Assembly: GCA_032622095.1 (NCBI GenBank)
Contig: CP136069.1
Location: 88,312,958-88,376,957 of the forward strand
Source of the DNA: Siphonodentalium dalli
Lineage: Eukaryota > Mollusca > Scaphopoda > Gadilida > Siphonodentaliidae
Direction: 5' to 3'
DNA: 64,000 nucleotides
This document shows positions 22,408 to 34,919 of this stretch, piece after piece (within the stretch, counting starts at the first letter, position 1; each line of letters starts with the position of its first letter). Made by a program: the position numbers and the translations under genes. Under the pieces are notes generated by a model that did no database searches, was not told the origin of the DNA, and saw nothing but the letters and a program-made list of their open reading frames with translations.

Positions 22408-25063
22408 CCCTTACCGAACAGAATGGCTTATTAAGCCATCCCTAAGCCATCGCTTAGCCATCAGAGACCAATGATGGCTAAGATAAACCATCACTCTAGT
22501 TATATTAGCACTCATGAAGAATAAGAAGGGGTGTGATGGCTTAGATATCCATCCAATCAGGAAGAATTTCTGGTGATGGCCAAGGTGATGGTTAGTGGAT
22601 GGATAACAACATGGAATTATATTCACTAGCCATCATTACTGGTGGTTAAGAATTTATTCGATAACCATCAGACTGGAGAAGTTTTAACATTTGAATGTTA
22701 TTAGCCTTCATGAAAGTCATATTAATTGTTAGGAGACCTGCTCTCCTCAGACTGCCATAGACCTGACATATGGCTGCCATATGTTGGTCCAACCAGATAG
22801 AGGCTGCATAGATGCATCCTGGGATATTGTAAGTCAACTACATTTGAAATGTAACTGCTAGTCTAAATTCACTGCTCAAGCTTGTTGTTCCAGTATTTTT
22901 TAAACTTATGTTCTTAGCAGTCTTATAAACTTGTGATTTCTTTAGTTGAGATTCATTGGACTAGTATTGTAATGGCTTCAAGATATGCTGAACCTGCTAA
23001 TTTTAAAAGTTGTGAAATAACTATCAGAAATCCGCATGTTTATCAAACATTCTGCCTGAGATTCTGAGAAAATATCCTGCTGCCACTAAGATATATACAA
23101 ATTAATCTGGAAATTGGTAAGTACAATCCTCAGCACTATATTTTCTAATTTATTGGGCATGATATGACACATTAAACATCTTGAAAAAAAACATATTCAT
23201 ATTTAACCATTCCGATGGGAGCTTCTTGAAATTTTTTGAAAATCCTGTACCAATGCAATTCTCTAGCTAGCCAGCACATTCTCTTATTTATGCGAGGCTT
23301 GATCCCTATAGATGGGAAACTCGCATATATAAGAGAATTCAGCTGGAACCAGGTTCTTTAATGCTGCACCAGCATATATAGTTCCACAGTCCCCAGGAAT
23401 CACTGTTAGTTGAATAAAATATTATTTAATAATATTAAATCAATATTTTATATTTAGTTATTATAGTTATATAAAGAACAGTTTGGAAAGTAAAAAGTTT
23501 GTATACTGCATTTTCATTGGCAGATGATTTGCAAGAAATTACAGAGTACAAATTTTTATGCCACACAAACATTCGCGAATTCTGAGTTTATATCATAATA
23601 TTCCGTATTTTTTTCTTCAAAAAATGGTGTATTCAGAATGTTAGTATCTTTACCCACTTACGAGAAAATAGCTGTTAGTTACTCGAATATTCCTTCAGGT
23701 GCAAACTCGGTGGAATTCTTTACGATTTTGGAAAAACATATCCATTCTATAAATACCATTTTACTTATTCGCACCCGGTGATAATCCGAATAAAAGGGAT
23801 TACGGATGTGAGTAAACAGACGTCGGGTGTGGTAAAACTGGCTCTGCTGTACACTACTAAGTGCCAGGGTTGGGGTAATTGTAATTTGTAATTGTAATTG
23901 AATGTAATTAATTACATTTTCCCAAGTAATTGGATGTAATTTGTAATTGAAGGTTTTTTTCAATTACATGTAATTGAATGTAATTAATTACATTGAGAAA
24001 AGGGGTGTAATTTCAATTACATTTCAATTACATTTTCAATTACATTCCAAAAATACAGACCTGGAAATTGGTAAGAACAATCCTCAGCACTATATTTTCT
24101 AATTTATTGGGCATGATATGACACATTAAACATCTTGAAAAAAACATATTCATATTTAACCATTCCGATGGGAGCTTCTTGAAATTTTTTGAAAATCCTG
24201 TACCAAGGCTTGATCCCTATAGATGGGAAACTCGCATATATAAGAGAAGTCAGCTGGAACCAGGTTCTTTAATGCTGCACCAGCATATATAGTTCTCATA
24301 TTGGAAGGGTTAAAAGATCTATCTTGACCAGACTATTTTCTTTTGAATTTTGACAAAAATCTGCAGAAATCTTTGGCTGGCCCAGCTTAATGTGAAGATG
24401 TTGCATGATTCCAGACACCATGCAGTACGTGTGTCCAGTGATACAATTGTAAATCGTTTCCACTGTATTTATGATGAAAACTTGGCAAAAGATAACAAAA
24501 ATAATGGACATTGTTAAATATGTTGTTAAAAATTATTTTTATGATATAACATATTATTTTAAAAATAATTAATTCTCAAATAGATGATGCCAAAGAGTTA
24601 TCCCTCCTGAAGCAAGTTATATAACATAGCAATCCTAAGCCATCACTAAATGTCCAGGGCTAACAATCCGATGGCTTACTAGCCATCGGCTTACTAGCCA
24701 TCAGCCTACTAGCCATCGGCTTACTAGCCATCGGCCTACTAGCCATCAGCTTACAAGCCATCAGTAGCGTACTAGCCATCCGTGGCTTACTAGCCATCGG
24801 CCTACTAGCCATCGGCCTACTAGCCATCCATCCATCGAGGGCTTAAGCGATGGCTTAGCTCATTTAAATATTTCGGCCTATAGGAGGTCTAAGCGATGGC
24901 TAATAAGCCATCATCTAGCCATCACCTAGCCTCGATGGCTAAATTTTGCATTAGCCATCCATATCCTCTGAAAACTACTAGCCATCAGTAAGCCATCATT
25001 CCTTCTCTTCCGAGTGCTAAAGAATATTAATGGCTAACAGATGGCTAATGATTTCGGTAAGGG
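22408..25063 (+). mobile_element. TIR element 1, CCCTTACCGAA ends
   Basis: It begins CCCTTACCGAACAGAATGG and ends ...CTAATGATTTCGGTAAGGG, so 11 bp of the ends are exact inverted repeats. Inside both ends are many TAGCCATC/GATGGCTA motifs in both orientations, densest at 24665-24835 as a roughly 20-bp tandem repeat ('ctactagccatcggc'). A TGTAATT-rich block lies at 23873-24055. A 230-bp internal direct duplication is seen (about 23108-23345 and 24062-24296). No protein-coding frame is seen, so it is non-autonomous. A second copy follows in inverted orientation. Confidence 0.75.
23873..24055 (+). repeat. TGTAATT-type low-complexity array
   Basis: Dense alternation of 'taattgtaatt', 'aattacattt' and 'gaatgtaattaatt'. 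It is mirrored at 28538-28700 in the second TIR element. Confidence 0.9.
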
Positions 25064-26161
25064 TTTGCACGAAAAAAGTGTTGCTTAAGAAGTCTGCATT
25101 TTTGTTATTGTTCTCGTTTAACAACAGGAGAAAATTTATCGCAATTCGTCGACTTGAATACGTGTCGGCTTGTCACATAAAGCACATACAAATTCTTGAC
25201 AGGATGTAAGTAGGTCATCATCGATATTAGTAGCTTGTTGAAGTTGTTGCATAATAATTCCCTTACCGAAATCATTAGCCATCTGTTAGCCATTCTTTAG
25301 CACTCGGAAGAGAAGGAATGATGGCTTACTGTAGGCCGATGGCTAGTAGGCCAATGGCTAGTAAGCCGATGGCTAGTAAGCCGATGGCTAGTTAGCCCTG
25401 GACATTTACTGATGGCTTAGGATTGCTATGTTATATAACTTGCTTCAGGAGGGATAACTCTTTGGCATCATCTATTTGAGAATGAATTATCTTTAAAATA
25501 ATATGTTATATCATAAAAATAATTTTTAACAACATATTTAACAATGTCCATTATTTTTGTTATCTTTTGCCAAGTTTTCATCATAAATACAGTGGAAACG
25601 ATTTACAATTGTATCACTGGACACACTTACTGCATGGTATCTGGAATCATGCAACATCTTCACATTAGGCTGGGCCAGCCAAAGATTTCTGCAGATTTTT
25701 TACCAAAATTCAAAAGAAAATAGTCTGGTCAAGATAGATATTTTAACCCTTCCAATATGAGAACTATCACAGTCCTAGGAATCACTGTCCATGTAACATT
25801 GAACTTGATTAAGGTACAATAAATCAATGAATATATTACCTCTACTATTTAGAAGAACTAACAGTTGGGCAACTTCAGATTTTGTTATTATGTAAACAAT
25901 TATCTCATTGGCTCATACCACTCACAGTGATATATCACTAAAACGAACAATTGGATTTTTCGTTAGAAACAAATGCATTTATCTCCCCACAATTGACATG
26001 TGACAATTAAGTTAATTGTTCTTAATGCGCTCGTTGGGTCATATCAACTCTACCTGGTCTCAGTTGTACATAAATCGTGATTTTCCATCCAAATATCAGC
26101 ATCATGTCGAGTTAACTGTGACTAAATCCAGAGCCATCTGAACCACACTGGGTTATTGCAT

Positions 26162-26223
26162 ACCGGCCGCTAGCGTTAGTTAATTAGACAGCGCTGTCTA
26201 ATTAACTAACGCTGACGGCCGGT
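26162..26223. repeat. 62-bp loopless palindrome
   Basis: 'ccggccgctagcgttagtta' and 'attagacagc' face the near-exact reverse complement, centred between 26192 and 26193 (agacagc|gctgtct). Two mismatches near the outside. Unusual GC-rich tips and an AT-rich middle. Confidence 0.93.
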
Positions 26224-26747
26224 GCCGGTAATCACAGTGACAACACAGCTTGTATGTTTACCCTTTAAGGCTTGTTATACTAATTAATTTGCAGTGAGCT
26301 GCTTAGATATGTTTTCATAAGCAATGTATATCACGTTTCAAATTTCATTTTTTATTATTTTAAAATTTAATTCATTTTTTTTTTTTTTTTTTACATTTTT
26401 AGATCCTCAGTCCAGCCTAATATACACCATAAAACTGTCTTTTTCATTGCAAGTTTATAATTTTAAATTTTAAATTCAAAGTTTAACTTAAAAAAAAATT
26501 TAATTTAATTTTTATGATTTTTTTAAAAACCTGAATCTGAAATGATAAACGAAATTAAAAGTTTTAAAACCTAACTTACATTTAAAAAGGAAGACAGGTA
26601 GCAAGACACTCTTTTTAGGTATGGTAACTGGTAGCAAACTAATCTTCCGAAAATTTTCTGAGTTTTCTCCGCCTAAATTCAGCTATAATATTTTGGTCGG
26701 CATCTATGAACCGACAAAATAGGAACCAAACAAATATACCGTGCCAG

Positions 26748-27715
26748 TATGAGAAGTATTAAATAGTTTGCCGATGACTGTGAATATCCGAACCGCACCC
26801 ACACCCAGGTCTGGTAAATTGATAATAAATCAAAGTTCCCGTGCATATATTTTCGATTGGAAAACGGCTATGTCGGGAGAATATAGCTCTATAATATCCA
26901 ATAAATAGAATCATATGCTGTGACTTAATATTTCAAGATATAACGGTTTCAAAGTGAAACGTTCTGACAGCCACGCGAGCCTTGTGTATAAGAAGTATTA
27001 AATAGTTTGCCGATGACTGTGAATATCCGAACCGCACCCACACCCAGGTCTGGTAAATTGAAAATAAATCAAAGTTCCCGTGCATATATTTTCGATTGGA
27101 AAACGGCTATATGTCAGGAGAATATATAGCTCTATAATATCCAATAAATAGAATCATATGCTGTGACTTAATATTTCAAGATATAACGGTTTCAAAGTGA
27201 AACGTTCTGACAGCCACGCGAGCCTTGTGTATAAGTATTAAATAGTTTGCCGATGACTGTGAATATCCGAACCGAACCGCACCCACACCCAGGTCTGGTA
27301 AATTGAAAATAAATCAAAGTTCCCGTGGATATATTTTCGATTGGAAAACGGCTATATGTCGGGAGAATATAGCTCTATAATATCCAATAAATAGAATCAT
27401 TTGCTGTGACTTAATATTTCAAGATATAACGGTTTCAAAGTGAAACGTTCTGACAGCCACGCGAGCCTTGTGTATAAGAAGTATTAAATAGTTTGCCGAT
27501 GACTGTGAATATCCGAACCGCACCCACACCCAGGTCTGGTAAATTGAAAATAAATCAAAGTTCCCGTGGATATATTTTCGATTGGAAAACGGCTATATGT
27601 CGGGAGAATATAGCTCTATAATATCCAATAAATATATTCATATAGGTTGACTAAATATTTCACGATATAGCGGTTTCGGAGTGAAGCATTCTGGGCAGCC
27701 GCGCGAGCCTTTGGT
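26748..27715 (+). repeat. ~240-bp satellite, four copies
   Basis: Copies begin near 26750, 26988, 27230 and 27475, each with 'ttaaatagtttgccgatgac', 'cgcacccacacccaggtctg' and 'gacagccacgcgagccttg'. The first three are nearly identical; the fourth diverges in its second half. No open frame is conserved between the copies. Confidence 0.93.
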
Positions 27716-28530
27716 ATAATAAGTCTGTCCACACCCACACCCATCATTTCGTTCTCGCTCCATTAAAAAAGAAGTCCGTGTGACAGGCTAATTACCTTAC
27801 GCCATGTTAAAAATAGCTTTACCAGGCCCAGTCCGTCGGCGGTAGATCAAAGGTTATGTCGCCGCAGTCTGCTGTCTGGCATGTGGGTAAGTTACGTAAT
27901 CATGTGACACATCGAAAAATAAGCTGATACTATATATCGCATTTTTTTTATTTCATTACACTTCAGCTTTTGACAAAAACAAAATGTACCAAGTGTATAA
28001 TTGGAATCCGCGGTTGTGGTTTGAGACTTCAATGGCTCGAATCCGTTGATAAATACGGAAATTACCCATGTGCATGTATAAATAAAAATATAATCTACAC
28101 CCGAAATTAGAAAGAACTGAATTCATACAATTAGCGATAAAAACATGTTCATGCACGATCGTTTTCGCATTGTTTATAGGAAATACATGGTTTTGGGTTC
28201 CGTTTGCATTGAACGAACTAAAGCGTTAAATTGTCGTTTTGGAAACTAATTCAATTATATTTTGCTGATTTTCTAAAAAATATAATTCGTTTGATAACTT
28301 TGTTTTGCTGCGTCATAATTGTTTTTATCGTTTTATTGGCTAATTGAAATTCTGTTTGTGTATATTATAAGCTCCACTGGTCTTTGTTAAGAAAACATTA
28401 ATCACTATTGTAACACTGCTATCCAACCTGTCAAGTTTATTGCTTTAATCGGATTATCATCACTGATTATACCATCTGTCATGTCACATTTCAGATACAA
28501 ATGCTGATGTGTTAACTTGTTATATTGGTC
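27716..28530. other. Unassigned sequence within TIR element 2
   Basis: No gene seen. It ends with the second copy of the 125-bp direct repeat (about 28350-28474), identical by eye to 17738-17862. Confidence 0.5.
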
Positions 28531-30171
28531 TGTATTTTTGGAATGTAATTGAAATGTAATTGAAATTACACCCCTTTTCTCAATGTAATTAATTACATTC
28601 AATTACATGTAATTGAAAAAACTTTCAATTACAAATTACATCCAATTACTTGGGAAAATGTAATTAATTACATTCAATTACAATTACAAATTACAATTAC
28701 CCCAACCCTGGCACTTAGTAGTGTACAGCAGAGCCAGTTTTACCACACCCGACGTCTGTTTACTCACATCCGTAATCCCTTTTATTCGGATTATCACCGG
28801 GTGCGAATAAGTAAAATGGTATTTATAGAATGGATATGTTTTTCCAAAATCGTAAAGAATTCCACCGAGTTTGCACCTGAAGGAATATTCGAGTAACTAA
28901 CAGCTATTTTCTCGTTAGTGGGTAAAGATACTAACATTCTGAATACACCATTGTTTCAAGAAAAAAAATACGGAATATTATGATATAAACTCAGAATTCG
29001 CGAATGTTTGTGTGGCATAAAAATTTGTACTCTGTAATTTCTTGCAAATCATCTGCCAATGAAAATGCAGTATACAAACTTTTTACTTTCCAAACTGTTC
29101 TTTATATAACTATAATAACTAAATATAAAATATTGATTTAATATTATTAAATAATATTTTATTCAACTAACAGTGATTCCTGGGGACTGTGGAACTATAT
29201 ATGCTGGTGCAGCATTAAAGAACCTGGTTCCAGCTGAATTCTCTTATATATGCGAGTTTCCCATCTATAGGGATCAAGCCTCGCATATATAAGAGAATGT
29301 GCTGGCTAGCTAGAGAATTGCATTGGTACAGGATTTTCAAAAAAATTCAAGAAGCTCCCATCGGAATGGTTAAATATGAATATGTTTTTTTTCAAGATGT
29401 TTAATGTGTCATATCATGCCCAATAAATTAGAAAATATAGTGCTGAGGATTGTACTTACCAATTTCCAGATTAATTTGTATATATCTTAGTGGCAGCAGG
29501 ATATTTTCTCAGAATCTCAGCAGAATGTTTGATAAACATGCGGATTTCTGATTATATAGTTATTTCACAACTTTTAAAATTAGCAGGCTCAGCATATCTT
29601 GAAGCCATTACAGTACTAGTCCAATGAATCTCAACTAAAGAAATCACAAGTTTATAAGACTGCTAAGAACATAAGTGTAAAAAATACTGGAACAACAAAC
29701 TTGAGCAGTGAATATAGACTAGCAGTTAAAATTCAAATGTAGTTTACTACAATATCCCAGGATGCATCTATGCAGCCTCTATCTGGTTGGACCAACATAT
29801 GGCAGCCATATGTCAGCTCTATGGCAGTCTCAGGAGAGCAGGTCTCTTAACCATTAATATGACTTTCATGAAGGCTAATAACATTCGAATGTTAAAAATT
29901 CTCCAGTCTGATGGTTATTGAATAAATTCTTACCCACCAGTAATGATGGCTAGTGAATATAATTCCATGTTGTTAGCCATCCACTAACCATCACCTTGGC
30001 CATCACCAGAAATTCTTCCTGATTGGATGGCTATCTAAGCCATCACACCCCTTCTTATTCTTCATGAGTGCTAATATAACTATAGTGATGGTTTATCTTA
30101 GCCATCATTGGTCTCTGATGGCTAAGCGAGGGCTTAGGGATGGCTTAATAAGCCATTCTGTTCGGTAAGGG

Positions 30172-31690
30172 AATATGATACATTGCAATTCTTTTTCATA
30201 ATAAGTCATTATGCTACTTTTTTACTGCAACCCGAGAATACAATCCTGGTATTCAGGCAAGGCTTCACACATCCTGTGTCCATGACACAGTTCCAGGCAA
30301 TGCCAAATATTTATCAGGTGGTGATAACAAAGACTCCTTGACAGGCTTCTATTTTTTTCGCGAATGGTCGAGTGCAGAATCTACATGTGTTTGAAAAACA
30401 CTGAATTATATGTTTGCCATGGGGTCGAGTGTCACGTGATATGGTCCCTGAATTGTGACGTTCGCTTAGAGTTAGTTCCTGATCTCACAGCTGGATCTCA
30501 TGCTAGTATGTTACCATGAGGAAGTGGATACAGGTATACTGTTACATGCAGCCAATGCAGCACGCCTCAGTCAGAAGCTAGTTATTGTTTTTATTCCACT
30601 GACGTACATGTCGAAATACTAGAATGTTATGTTTCTCAATGAATAGGAGCTAGGATAATTCTTCTTCATACTGAATCCAAAAATAGTTAATGTGTCATTT
30701 CCGTAAACGACATAGCGGACAGTATTGTCGAATAAGGTGTGTGAAATCTTGCCTCTAATTCACGCGTTGACAGGCTACGACATTCACAAACACCTATAAA
30801 ATGAATCCGTTTGACTTATTAGTCAAAAGCAGTAAAATGTGATGCGACTTTAAATTTGCATCAATTTGTGTAATATATTAATGTTGACGATGACACTATA
30901 TATCCTACGAAGAGTTTGCATGTGGGCTATATTATGGTGGGCCACAATGTCGTCTATTCGACAAATTAATGCACACGTTCTTATGTTGTATCACCGAACA
31001 CTGGAACACATCTACCTCCAGCAGCCACAGACTCCTTAAGAAATCACATCAACACATCTTCATGCGAACTATATCAGTGATTGGCACATCATACTAACTC
31101 CCAAGCCTGGTGTACCATGTCATGACAGCCATGGCTGGTCGCTCTTTGATTGAGTCCTACAAACCAGACGGATTATACTTCCTCCCGATCGACTGTTACT
31201 ACTAAGCTTTGGCTGCAAAGATTCATGTGCAGACTAACTAACGATGTATGTAAAAATGTCTACAATAATCAAAATAGTGTAAATTTTGACGACTCATAGG
31301 ATGAGTAGAGTGAAAGAACATTTAAGGACTATAGATACTCAAATTATAGAACAGGAAGTAGTAGCATGTCTTGAAAACTGTTTGGCAACACAATATTATA
31401 TACTGCAAAAGTAATTTCTTTATTGACAAAAAATCCTCTGTATAACAACTAATTTCTGTAAGATAAAATATTTCACCTGAACACATGTTTACATCAGATG
31501 TAGGCAACTTGAAATTGGAGGCTGGTAATTTGGGCATACAATTTAAATTTTCTTCAGAAAAATTATATAAATTGATATTACTTATCTAAACTGATCCAAA
31601 AGGCACATGTTAGTGATGATTGTTTTAATCTTTCTATACATTGACTTATATCAAGTATTCCCCCAATAAATGAGTATCTATAGTCTTTAA
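30172..31690. other. Unassigned intronic sequence
   Basis: No splice-bounded exon or long open frame. A stretch at about 31000-31230 is less AT-rich and reads in pieces like degraded coding DNA, but with stops in every frame, so I make no call. Confidence 0.4.
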
Positions 31691-31930
31691 GACAACGAAC
31701 TCAGTCAAGTATGTGATGGAGAGTGTAAGAAACTTCGATTTTGTTGGCCGATTTGGATGCCATCCGAAACTTATTGTCAAATATGGAGCGCATGTAATGC
31801 CATATCTATTGTCAGTTGTGATCATTGTCCCGACATGCGCGGCACAAATAAGAAAATACCGTTCTGTATAACATAACTTTCACTCATAAGACTTTGTAGC
31901 CATATGTGTTCAGTTGAAATATATATATAC

Positions 31931-33155
31931 TTAGCAGGGTGCCCGTCCTGACGGGGAAGAGCGGGTGGTTTTATTGGCGTTCTTTGGCGATTGACGTGAT
32001 AATGAAAAATATGGATAATGTTCCTCTCGTCTAACTTTGCGTACATAGTGAGTTTCAAGGCGGTCAATTCAGTAGATGCAAAGTTATGGGGTCAAGGTCA
32101 TTTGAAGGTCAAGGTCATACCACGAGGCCATCACTACCCATTGAAAATGTTTGGCTACCCAAACTATCCCTACCTAAGAAATTTCATCCTGATCGTCCCA
32201 TCGGATCCTGAGATAGAGAGTCAAGGTCATTTGAAGGTCAAGGTCATGCCGCACGGGCGTCTGGTGGGACGAAATTGGCATCCCCATCTACACCAACACC
32301 CCAAAAATGGTGGAAATCGGCCCAACGGATCCCGAGATACAGGTTCAAGGTGATTTGAAAGGTCAAGGTCACGCCGCACTGGCATCGGGGTGTGACGAAA
32401 TTGCTTGGCGCCTCAAACTACCCCCACACCAAATTTGGTGGAAATTGGCTCAGCGGATCCCGATATATGAGTTCAAGGTCATGGGTTCTACGGTCAAGGT
32501 CACGCCGCACGGGCAAACAGATAGGCCCATGTTACTCCTCGGGTCAAACTACATACCCGGACCAAGTTTCGTCAAGATCGGTTGAACCGTTTTCGAGTCC
32601 ATTCTGGATACACAGACACACAAACTTTCCTCAAATCTGCGTTGATTGTAAACAAACGCTTCGCCAACCTCATATACAAAAGCCGAAGGGAATAAAGAGC
32701 GTTATTCGGTTAACCAACCCAAATTTGGGAAACCCAAGATATGAGTTCAAGGTCATGGGTTTGAAGGTCAAGGTCACGCCGCACAGGCAAACGGATAGGC
32801 CCATGTTACTCCTCGGGTCAAACTACATACCTGTACCAAGTTTCGTCAAGATCGGTTGAACCATTTTCGAGTCCATTCCAGATACACAAACAAACAGACA
32901 CACAAACTTTCCTCAAATCTGCGTTGATTGTAAACAAACGCTTCGCCAGCCTCATATACAAAAGCCGAAGGGAATAAAGAGCGTTATTCGGTTAACCAAC
33001 CCAAATATGGGAAATATAAAGAGCGTTATTGTATAAGGCAATTTAGCACTGCGGCTCAGCGGATCCCGAGATATGAGTTTTGAAGGTCAAGGTCACGCCG
33101 CACGGGCAAACGGATAGGCCCATGTTACACAAACTTTCCTCAAATATATATTAGA
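31931..33155 (-). mobile_element. Helitron-like non-autonomous element A
   Basis: Read on the minus strand it starts TCTAATATATATTTGAGG (33155 downward). It ends with a perfect hairpin CCCGTC-AG-GACGGG, then CACCCTG and CTAA (31934-31931). The body contains two long units with 'tcaaggtcacgccgcacggg' and 'gggcaaacggataggcccat' (32460-32715 and 32735-33005). The plus-strand frames of 92-155 codons here are translations of these repeats. The base after CTAA is G, not the T expected of a clean Helitron site. Confidence 0.65.
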
Positions 33156-33873
33156 CTAGCTGGTGGACCCGACTTCGTCCGGGCTGTTTCCCCTCTGCTT
33201 TCCGGCGAAATGCGCGAATTGACCTTGAATTGACCATTTTACTCCAAAACACTCCTCGGACAAAAGTAACCCTAGGTATCAAATTTCGTCCAAATTTGCG
33301 ATTTGACCTTGAATTAACCATTTTGAAGGTCAAGGTCAGGGTCACGATTTGACCCGCCCAAAGCACTCCCCGGACAAAAGTATCCCTAGGTATCAAATTT
33401 CGTCGAAATCCATCCGTTTTACCCGATTTGACCTTGAATTGACCATTTTGAAGGTCAAGGTCAGGGTCATGATTCGACCTGTCCAAAACACTCCTCGGAC
33501 AAAAGTAACCCTAGGTATCAAATTTCGTCGAAATCCCGTCAAAATTCGCGATTTGACCTTGAATTGACCATTTTGAAGGTCAAGGTCAGGTCGGGTACAC
33601 GATTTTACCCGTCCAAAACACTCCCCGAACAAAAGGACCCCTAGGTATCAAATTTCGTCGAAATCCGTCCGTTTTACCCGATTTGACCTTGAATTTACCT
33701 TTTTGAAGGTCAAGGTCAGGTCGGGGGTAACGATTTGACCCGTCCAAAACACTCCCTGGACAAAATTACTCCTAGGTATCAAATTTCGTCAAAATCCGTC
33801 AGCCAGTTTTCCCGGCCATAGCTAACACATACACAGACAGACAAACAGAAGTCCCAAAATATATATTAGAAGA
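33156..33873 (-). mobile_element. Helitron-like non-autonomous element B, copy 1
   Basis: On the minus strand it starts TC (33873 or 33870) with TAATATATATTTTGGG. It carries about six monomers of roughly 123 bp ('ccattttgaaggtcaaggtc', 'ccctaggtatcaaatttcgtc'). It ends with the hairpin CCCGGAC-gaa-GTCGGG and CTAG (33159-33156), followed by T. TC start, 3' hairpin and CTRR end are the Helitron signature. It abuts element A with no spacer. Other copies: 42660-43058 (3' end lost) and 53695-54290 (complete). Confidence 0.75.
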
Positions 33874-33984
33874 TATAATCTTTCCATAAAAATTCAACTA
33901 AACATTGAAGAATGTACGAAATAGTTGCCAGAAAGGTGATCGTATAAGGTTTTATGAACTTACTAATTCTAGACCAGTGTTCTC

Positions 33985-34835
33985 GTGGGGTTATGCCTAT
34001 CAAAATTTAATCTCATTTTTCACATTTTTTTTCAAATTTTAATCTTAGATAATGTTCAGACACCATTATTTATAATTCCCTTCATCACTCTGTACACTGT
34101 TTCAGTTTATGTTTCTAAAACCAACTTGACATACAGCATTCTAAGTGTAAACTACCTAATTCGTTTTTCTGCAAAAGTTATATTTTAGGGGGTGGGGTTA
34201 AGTTTACGCTCTTATCACATTTTCACAGCAATATTCTTGATAATCCATTATTAAAATCATTTTTGATATGTCATTGGGGCAAATTTTGAGCCATGTTGCG
34301 GATCAATAGCCCATGTGGTTCACAAGTTATAACCATTTATATGTGACCATTTTATTCAAAATCCAAGTAATTTTTCGCGATTTCAAAATATTTATCGCAA
34401 TTTTTTCTAACTAGCTCATAAATTGGTCTAGTTTTGTATCTCGTGTCATTTTATGATAATATCTTATTAATAATATAAACTATATATTGTGCAGTTCGCA
34501 ATATTTTGTTTATGCTCTGACACTTGTAATCAAGAAATTTTTCATTTTATTTTAGGGGTAAGAGTTGTCTTCCCTGAAAAATCTATTTTGGGACACTTTC
34601 GGAAACGGGCAACAAGCAAAATCTGATGCGCCATATGATGACCTTTAATTTGATATGGAGAAACCTTTGTTGGAGGGAGTGCAGCCAACTCGAAAAATAT
34701 CTTGTTTAGCCCACAGACTACTCAGTGAGAGCTTTCCGATGAATGGCAACAAGCCATATTTCCGACTAAATCCTGAGAAGTTACCCATAATTCTGCTGTG
34801 GTTAAAGAGTTGATTCTTTAGGACATAACTGTATA
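33985..34835. repeat. Dispersed ~0.9-kb repeat, copy 2
   Basis: Inverted counterpart of 20005-20900, ending about 85 bp downstream of SEA exon 35035-34920 in the gene's direction. The frames at 33985-34188 and 34645-34863 are shadows in the repeat. Confidence 0.75.
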
Positions 34836-34919
34836 TGCTTGCATGCATGAGCATGTCAATCAATTACAATCAAGCATAATTTGCAGATGAAATTGAATTT
34901 GTATATGACTTGAACTTAC

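Larger units (their letters stand above)
25260..30171 (-). mobile_element. TIR element 2, inverted partner of element 1
   Basis: It begins CCCTTACCGAAATCATTAGCC (the mirror of element 1's right end) and ends ...GCCATTCTGTTCGGTAAGGG (the mirror of its left end). 25260-25772 is the inverse of about 24290-25063, with fewer TAGCCATC units; 28535-30171 is the inverse of 22408-24060. The extra 2.7 kb between (25773-28535) holds the 62-bp palindrome, a 240-bp satellite and the 125-bp repeat copy, and must be later insertion or expansion. Frames inside are repeat shadows. Confidence 0.72.

Noticed and set aside
22408-30171. Reading the 7.8-kb inverted structure as a CRISPR-like or programmed-inversion cassette because of regular TAGCCATC repeats
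   Set aside because: The repeats are short, occur in both orientations, have no uniform spacers and lie at transposon ends; the DNA is animal and no recombinase frame is present.
32018-33567. Plus- and minus-strand frames up to 155 codons
   Set aside because: They lie wholly in the tandem 'caaggtca' repeats of Helitron-like elements and repeat themselves between monomers.
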